DNA from: Methylotenera_A sp044222005
GTDB lineage: Bacteria; Pseudomonadota; Gammaproteobacteria; Burkholderiales; Methylophilaceae
DNA: 64,000 nucleotides
Direction: 5' to 3'
NCBI GenBank assembly: GCA_044222005.1
Contig: JBGANY010000001.1
Location: 1 to 64,000, forward strand
Part shown: positions 61,001-64,000 of the stretch, piece after piece
Position numbering within the stretch: position 1 is the stretch's first letter
Layout: each line of letters opens with the position of its first letter
The notes under the pieces: generated by a model
Databases searched by the model: none
The model's input: the letters and a program-made list of their open reading frames with translations, nothing else
What the model was told of the DNA's origin: nothing
Made by a program: the position numbers and the translations under genes

Positions 61001-61813
61001 CTATTTTTTATCAGTAACTCCAGGGACATCGATTTTTGCTTTCTCTTTCAATCCAAGCATCATTTTTTCGAGTTTGCGTTGCTGCAAGGTGCGCTCTAAA
61101 CCGTCTTTGACTTTATCGTAAGCCGGCACCTGTGTCGCGCGTGAATCGACCAGTTTGATGACATGCCAGCCAAACTGGGTTTGTACCGGCGTGGTTGAAA
61201 CTTCACCTTTTTTCAGGCTGGTGACCGCATCGCTGAATGGTTTAACCATACCGGCAGGAGAGAACCAGCCTAAATCGCCGCCTTTCTCTTTAGAGCCTGG
61301 GTCCAGCGATTTTTCTTTTGCGAGCTTGGCAAAATCACTGCCTTTTTTTACCTGTGCCAAAATGTCATTGGCTTCAGCTTCAGTTTTTACCAGAATATGG
61401 CGTGCACTGTATTCTTTATCGCCCAGTTCTTTTTTGTATTGTTCGTAAGCGGCTTTTTTGTCAGCATCAGTCACTGGGTTTTTCTTCATGAAATCAGCCA
61501 GAAATGCATTCACAACCAATTTACGGTGCCCAAGTTCTTCTGCAGTAATAAAATCAGGCTGTTTATCAATGCCATTTTTAATTGCTTCTTGGTAAGCCAA
61601 TTCAGTGCCCACCAGTTCGTTAATAATGGCATTTCTTAAACCGTCGGATTGTTTCTGGCCGCGCGCAATCGCATCTTTGGTGATGTAATCCACCCAGCTT
61701 TGTTTAATGGCCTTGCCATTCACTGTGGCGGCTGCATCTGCAGCATATAATGCCGGCGTGAAAGCCAAAGTAGAAAATGTTGCGAGGGTTATGAGTAATT
61801 GGTTGATTTTCAT
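61001..61813 (-). CDS. Periplasmic parvulin-type peptidyl-prolyl isomerase
   Basis: A 270-residue protein with a signal peptide (MKINQLLITLATFSTLAFTPALYA) and a rotamase/parvulin domain (YSARHILVKTEAEANDILAQ ... GGDLGWFSPAGMVKPFSDA ... QTQFGWHVIKLV, about 130-240) like PrsA or the SurA catalytic domain. It folds exported proteins. It stands between feoA and bolA. Confidence 0.9.
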   Translation of the reverse strand: MKINQLLITLATFSTLAFTPALYAADAAATVNGKAIKQSWVDYITKDAIARGQKQSDGLRNAIINELVGTELAYQEAIKNGIDKQPDFITAEELGHRKLVVNAFLADFMKKNPVTDADKKAAYEQYKKELGDKEYSARHILVKTEAEANDILAQVKKGSDFAKLAKEKSLDPGSKEKGGDLGWFSPAGMVKPFSDAVTSLKKGEVSTTPVQTQFGWHVIKLVDSRATQVPAYDKVKDGLERTLQQRKLEKMMLGLKEKAKIDVPGVTDKK

Positions 61814-61860
61814 TAGAAATCCTTGAAATTAAAAATTTAATCCTGATTAAGTTTATTACG

Positions 61861-62124
61861 TTAGATGGAATCGTCTGGCGAAATTGAAAGTATGCTTATA
61901 GCATGAATTTGTTGCGGGATTAAGTCAGCAAGTGCTTGATAAATTAAACGATGTCGCATTACCTGCGATTTTTGCGAAAAATGAGAGCTTACTATTTTTA
62001 TGTTGAAATGTCCACCACCAGCATTGCCTTTGTGGCCTGCGTGCAGGGCGCTATCATCTTGTATCTCAAGGCTTATCGGGTTTAATGCGGCCAGCCTTGC
62101 TGTTATGGTTTCAGTCAAATTCAT
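61861..62124 (-). CDS. bolA: BolA family protein
   Basis: An 87-residue BolA-fold protein with HFNIKIVSSHFSQKSQVMRHRLIYQALAD, the conserved helix-turn and Arg-His-RLIY pattern. It usually acts with monothiol glutaredoxins in iron-sulfur handling or as a stress regulator. It follows yciI by 7 nt. Confidence 0.93.
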   Translation of the reverse strand: MNLTETITARLAALNPISLEIQDDSALHAGHKGNAGGGHFNIKIVSSHFSQKSQVMRHRLIYQALADLIPQQIHAISILSISPDDSI

Positions 62125-62131
62125 GCTGTGC

Positions 62132-62431
62132 TTAGGGCAGCGTTTTGCGAAAAGGTTTCACAGCCACGTTTGCATACACGCCTGCGCTGACAAACGGATC
62201 GGCCTCCGCCCAGCTTTTTGCGGCTTGCAAATCCGAAAATTCGGCCACAATCAAGCTACCGCTAAAGCCCGCAGGGCCTGGATCTATGCTGTCAATGGCG
62301 GGGAAAGGTCCAGCCAGTAATAACCTGCCCTGGTTTTGCAGCTCTGTCAGCCGCGCTAGATGGTCTGGCCTGGCATTCATGCGCTTTTCAAGGCTGTTTG
62401 GGGCATCTTCCGCAATGATGGCAAACCACAT
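62132..62431 (-). CDS. yciI: YciI family protein
   Basis: A 99-residue dimeric ferredoxin-like protein (MWFAIIAEDAPNSLEKRMNARPDHLARL, then GRLLLAGPFPAID and ADPFVSAGVYANVAVKPF). The reaction is uncertain; E. coli YciI has been linked to EDTA-like hydrolysis proposals. A TTG frame start at 62446 lies inside the GGGAGG ribosome site, so ATG at 62429-62431 is used. Confidence 0.92.
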   Translation of the reverse strand: MWFAIIAEDAPNSLEKRMNARPDHLARLTELQNQGRLLLAGPFPAIDSIDPGPAGFSGSLIVAEFSDLQAAKSWAEADPFVSAGVYANVAVKPFRKTLP

Positions 62432-62468
62432 CAGCAAGCCTCCCAAAAACCTGAATTTTTATAGACGT

Positions 62469-63014
62469 TCACTTCTTATCCTCATCCGGTTCGATTAAAT
62501 AGTTTTTCAATAGCAAGGTTTGTGCAATGACAAACACAAACATCATGCCGGTAACACCAAATAGTTTGAAATTCACCCAGGTATCCAAGCTGTAATTAAA
62601 CGCAACGTATAAATTCAAGAAGCCCAGCAATACTAAAAAAAACACCCAAGCCAGATTAAGCTTGTGCCAAATTTTCACAGGCGGGTTGAGCATTTTTCCC
62701 ATCATTTGACGAATGAAATTTTTCTTAAAAAACAGGTCAGAGATCAACAGAATCGCCGCCAAAAGCCAGTAAAGCACAGTAGGCTTCCACATGATATAGG
62801 TTTTGTCGTGCAGCAGCAGGGTAATGCCGCCCAGCACGCTGATAATGGCGCCGTTTACCAGCAACATTTTTTCTATTTTGCCGTGACGGATTTTGCTGTA
62901 AATAATCTGCGCGATCGTGGCGATAATGGCGATGGCGGTTGCAAAGAAAATCCCGTAGAACTTGAAGCTTACAAAAAATAAAATAACAGGAAATAGATCA
63001 AATAAAAATTTCAT
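62469..63014 (-). CDS. yciB: YciB family inner-membrane septation protein
   Basis: A 181-residue protein with five membrane helices, beginning MKFLFDLFPVILFFVSFKFYGIFFATAIAI and with the NLYVAFNYSLDTWVNFKLFG block. YciB affects septation and envelope integrity. It lies 37 nt upstream of yciI in yciB-yciI-bolA. Confidence 0.94.
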   Translation of the reverse strand: MKFLFDLFPVILFFVSFKFYGIFFATAIAIIATIAQIIYSKIRHGKIEKMLLVNGAIISVLGGITLLLHDKTYIMWKPTVLYWLLAAILLISDLFFKKNFIRQMMGKMLNPPVKIWHKLNLAWVFFLVLLGFLNLYVAFNYSLDTWVNFKLFGVTGMMFVFVIAQTLLLKNYLIEPDEDKK

Positions 63015-63137
63015 GTGGCCCTGGTTGAAAGTGTTGGACGGGATGCTGAAAGCGCAGCTATCAGTAAAGACGGTATTTTGCTATGATTTGGCTATTAATG
63101 CAAAACAGTAATTGCAAAACGTTGATGGTTTAATTTT

Positions 63138-63989
63138 ATGGCGGCACAGATCGATCTACATTGTCACTCTACGATTTCTGATGGGCTGCTATCGCCAGAA
63201 GATCTGGTCGCGCACGCAGCCAGAAGCGGCGTCAAAGTATTGGCACTGACAGACCACGATGACGTAAGCGGCCTGAAAGCCGCGCGGGAAGCAGCTCCCC
63301 GGCATGGTATCCAGTTTGTGAACGGTGTGGAAATTTCAGTGACTTGGAAAAGACGCACTTTGCATATCGTGGGTCTGAAGATTGATTCCGAAAACATGGC
63401 CTTGAGAAATGCACTGGATAAGGTGCGTATCGGGCGCGATGAGCGTGCGCAGGAAATGGCCGCAGGATTGGCCAAAGTGGGTATTGCAGGCGCATACGAA
63501 GGTGCGAAAGCAATTGCCAATCAAAGCATTCTGACGCGCAGCCATTTCGCACAGTTTCTGGTGCAAAATGGCCATGTTAAAGATGTTAAATCGGTATTTA
63601 AAAAATATCTGGTCAAGGGCAAGCCCGGCTTTGTCGATCACCAATGGATGAGTCTGGAAGAAGCTGTCAGCCTGATTCGTGCCAGCGGTGGCAGTGCGGT
63701 GGTTGCACACCCGGGACGCTATGATTTGGGCACTATCAATATGTTGCTGCTGATGCACGAATTTAGAAGCTATGGCGGCGCGGCGATTGAGGTGGTGACT
63801 GGCAGCCATACGCCGCCGCAATACCAGCAGTTTGCTAAAATGGCGCACCGCTTCAGTCTCAAGTCTTCAATTGGCTCGGATTACCATGGGCCCGGCTTAT
63901 CTTACATAGCGATGGGCAGTGTGCCCGAGCTGCCGGCGAGTTGTGTGCCAGTATGGGATGACTGGCCAGAGGCCCAGTATCTCGATTAA
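63138..63989 (+). CDS. rnm: RNase AM, PHP-domain exoribonuclease
   Basis: A 283-residue PHP-domain protein (YciV/TrpH, now Rnm): the metal motif IDLHCHSTISDGLLSPEDL, TDHDDVSGL, NGVEISVTWKRRTLHIVG, VAHPGRYDL and SDYHGPGL. Rnm trims 5' ends of 5S, 16S and 23S rRNA and degrades short RNAs. It is divergent from yciB and directly abuts the next gene. Confidence 0.94.
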   Translation: MAAQIDLHCHSTISDGLLSPEDLVAHAARSGVKVLALTDHDDVSGLKAAREAAPRHGIQFVNGVEISVTWKRRTLHIVGLKIDSENMALRNALDKVRIGRDERAQEMAAGLAKVGIAGAYEGAKAIANQSILTRSHFAQFLVQNGHVKDVKSVFKKYLVKGKPGFVDHQWMSLEEAVSLIRASGGSAVVAHPGRYDLGTINMLLLMHEFRSYGGAAIEVVTGSHTPPQYQQFAKMAHRFSLKSSIGSDYHGPGLSYIAMGSVPELPASCVPVWDDWPEAQYLD

Positions 63990-64000
63990 ATGGCACAGTA
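63990..64000 (+). CDS. Start of a probable YciO/YrdC/Sua5 family gene (partial)
   Basis: Right after the rnm stop (TAAATG), ATG-GCA-CAG-TA opens a frame reading MAQ(Y). YciO-family proteins often follow rnm and begin MAQ, so a threonylcarbamoyl-AMP synthase-like gene is likely. Only four codons are visible. Confidence 0.4.

Overview
This 64 kb window is almost entirely ordinary, densely packed bacterial chromosome. It suggests a betaproteobacterium of moderate GC, most likely a Methylophilaceae-like methylotroph (inference). The reasons are the conserved blocks pilT-pilU/yggS-proC-yggT, lolCD-comEC-exbBD-msbA-lpxK-kdsB, nadE-glnK and yqgE-ruvX-pyrR-pyrB-pyrC', the 1301-residue fused PurL, and several periplasmic c-type cytochrome and PQQ-type proteins. 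There are no tRNA or rRNA genes, no CRISPR array, no prophage and no insertion sequence.

Layout. 1-13 kb: tail of a rhodanese-like gene, a type IV pilin with a near-perfect sigma-54 promoter, a broken SRPBCC gene, a beta-propeller gene, rppH, then leftward psd, ilvC, ilvN, ilvB, a PilB/GspE-type ATPase and nadC, a GST, and nudJ-mnmA. 13-24 kb: marC, maf, rng (RNase G), the leftward yggS-proC-yggT-dynamin-like GTPase run, divergent pilT-pilU, and a two-gene membrane OmpA/HHH pair. 24-30 kb: a tight leftward pyrimidine operon (yqgE, ruvX, pyrR, pyrB and an inactive dihydroorotase homologue) and ribE-ribBX. 30-41 kb: an uncharacterised 531-residue protein, then a rightward envelope block (lolC, lolD, comEC with a broken 3' end, exbB, exbD, msbA, lpxK, a Trm112-like gene, kdsB). 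41-49 kb: leftward sucC-sucD-ankyrin-nadE-glnK, an AT-rich OafA-type acyltransferase, a membrane protein with one haem-c site, and serB. 49-54 kb: a compact leftward six-gene cluster of mainly periplasmic redox and propeller proteins (cytochrome c, FccB-like flavoprotein, PQQ-type sugar dehydrogenase, unknown secreted protein, propeller lipoprotein, ferritin-like DUF455). 54-64 kb: purL with an ankyrin gene, feoA-feoB, a parvulin-type isomerase, bolA, yciI, yciB, then rightward rnm and the first codons of a probable yciO.

How the genes work together. Pilus genes (pilin, PilB-like ATPase, PilT, PilU) are scattered here; pilus-driven DNA uptake would end at ComEC, yet comEC has lost an internal segment near its 3' end and is frameshifted. 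Envelope biogenesis is concentrated in lolCD-msbA-lpxK-kdsB. Biosynthetic genes cover branched-chain amino acids, NAD, pyrimidines, purines, riboflavin, proline and serine. GlnK beside nadE links nitrogen sensing to NAD synthesis.

Most unusual items: the 49-54 kb periplasmic cluster; two genes (SRPBCC and comEC) with the same kind of lesion, a short internal loss plus frameshift; the catalytically dead dihydroorotase and degenerate RibA domain; the OmpA/HHH pair with juxtamembrane cysteines; and the dynamin-like protein following yggT. Start codons were re-chosen in a number of genes (psd, proC, serB, exbB, yqgE, yciI, GST, cytochrome c and others) from ribosome binding sites and family N-termini.
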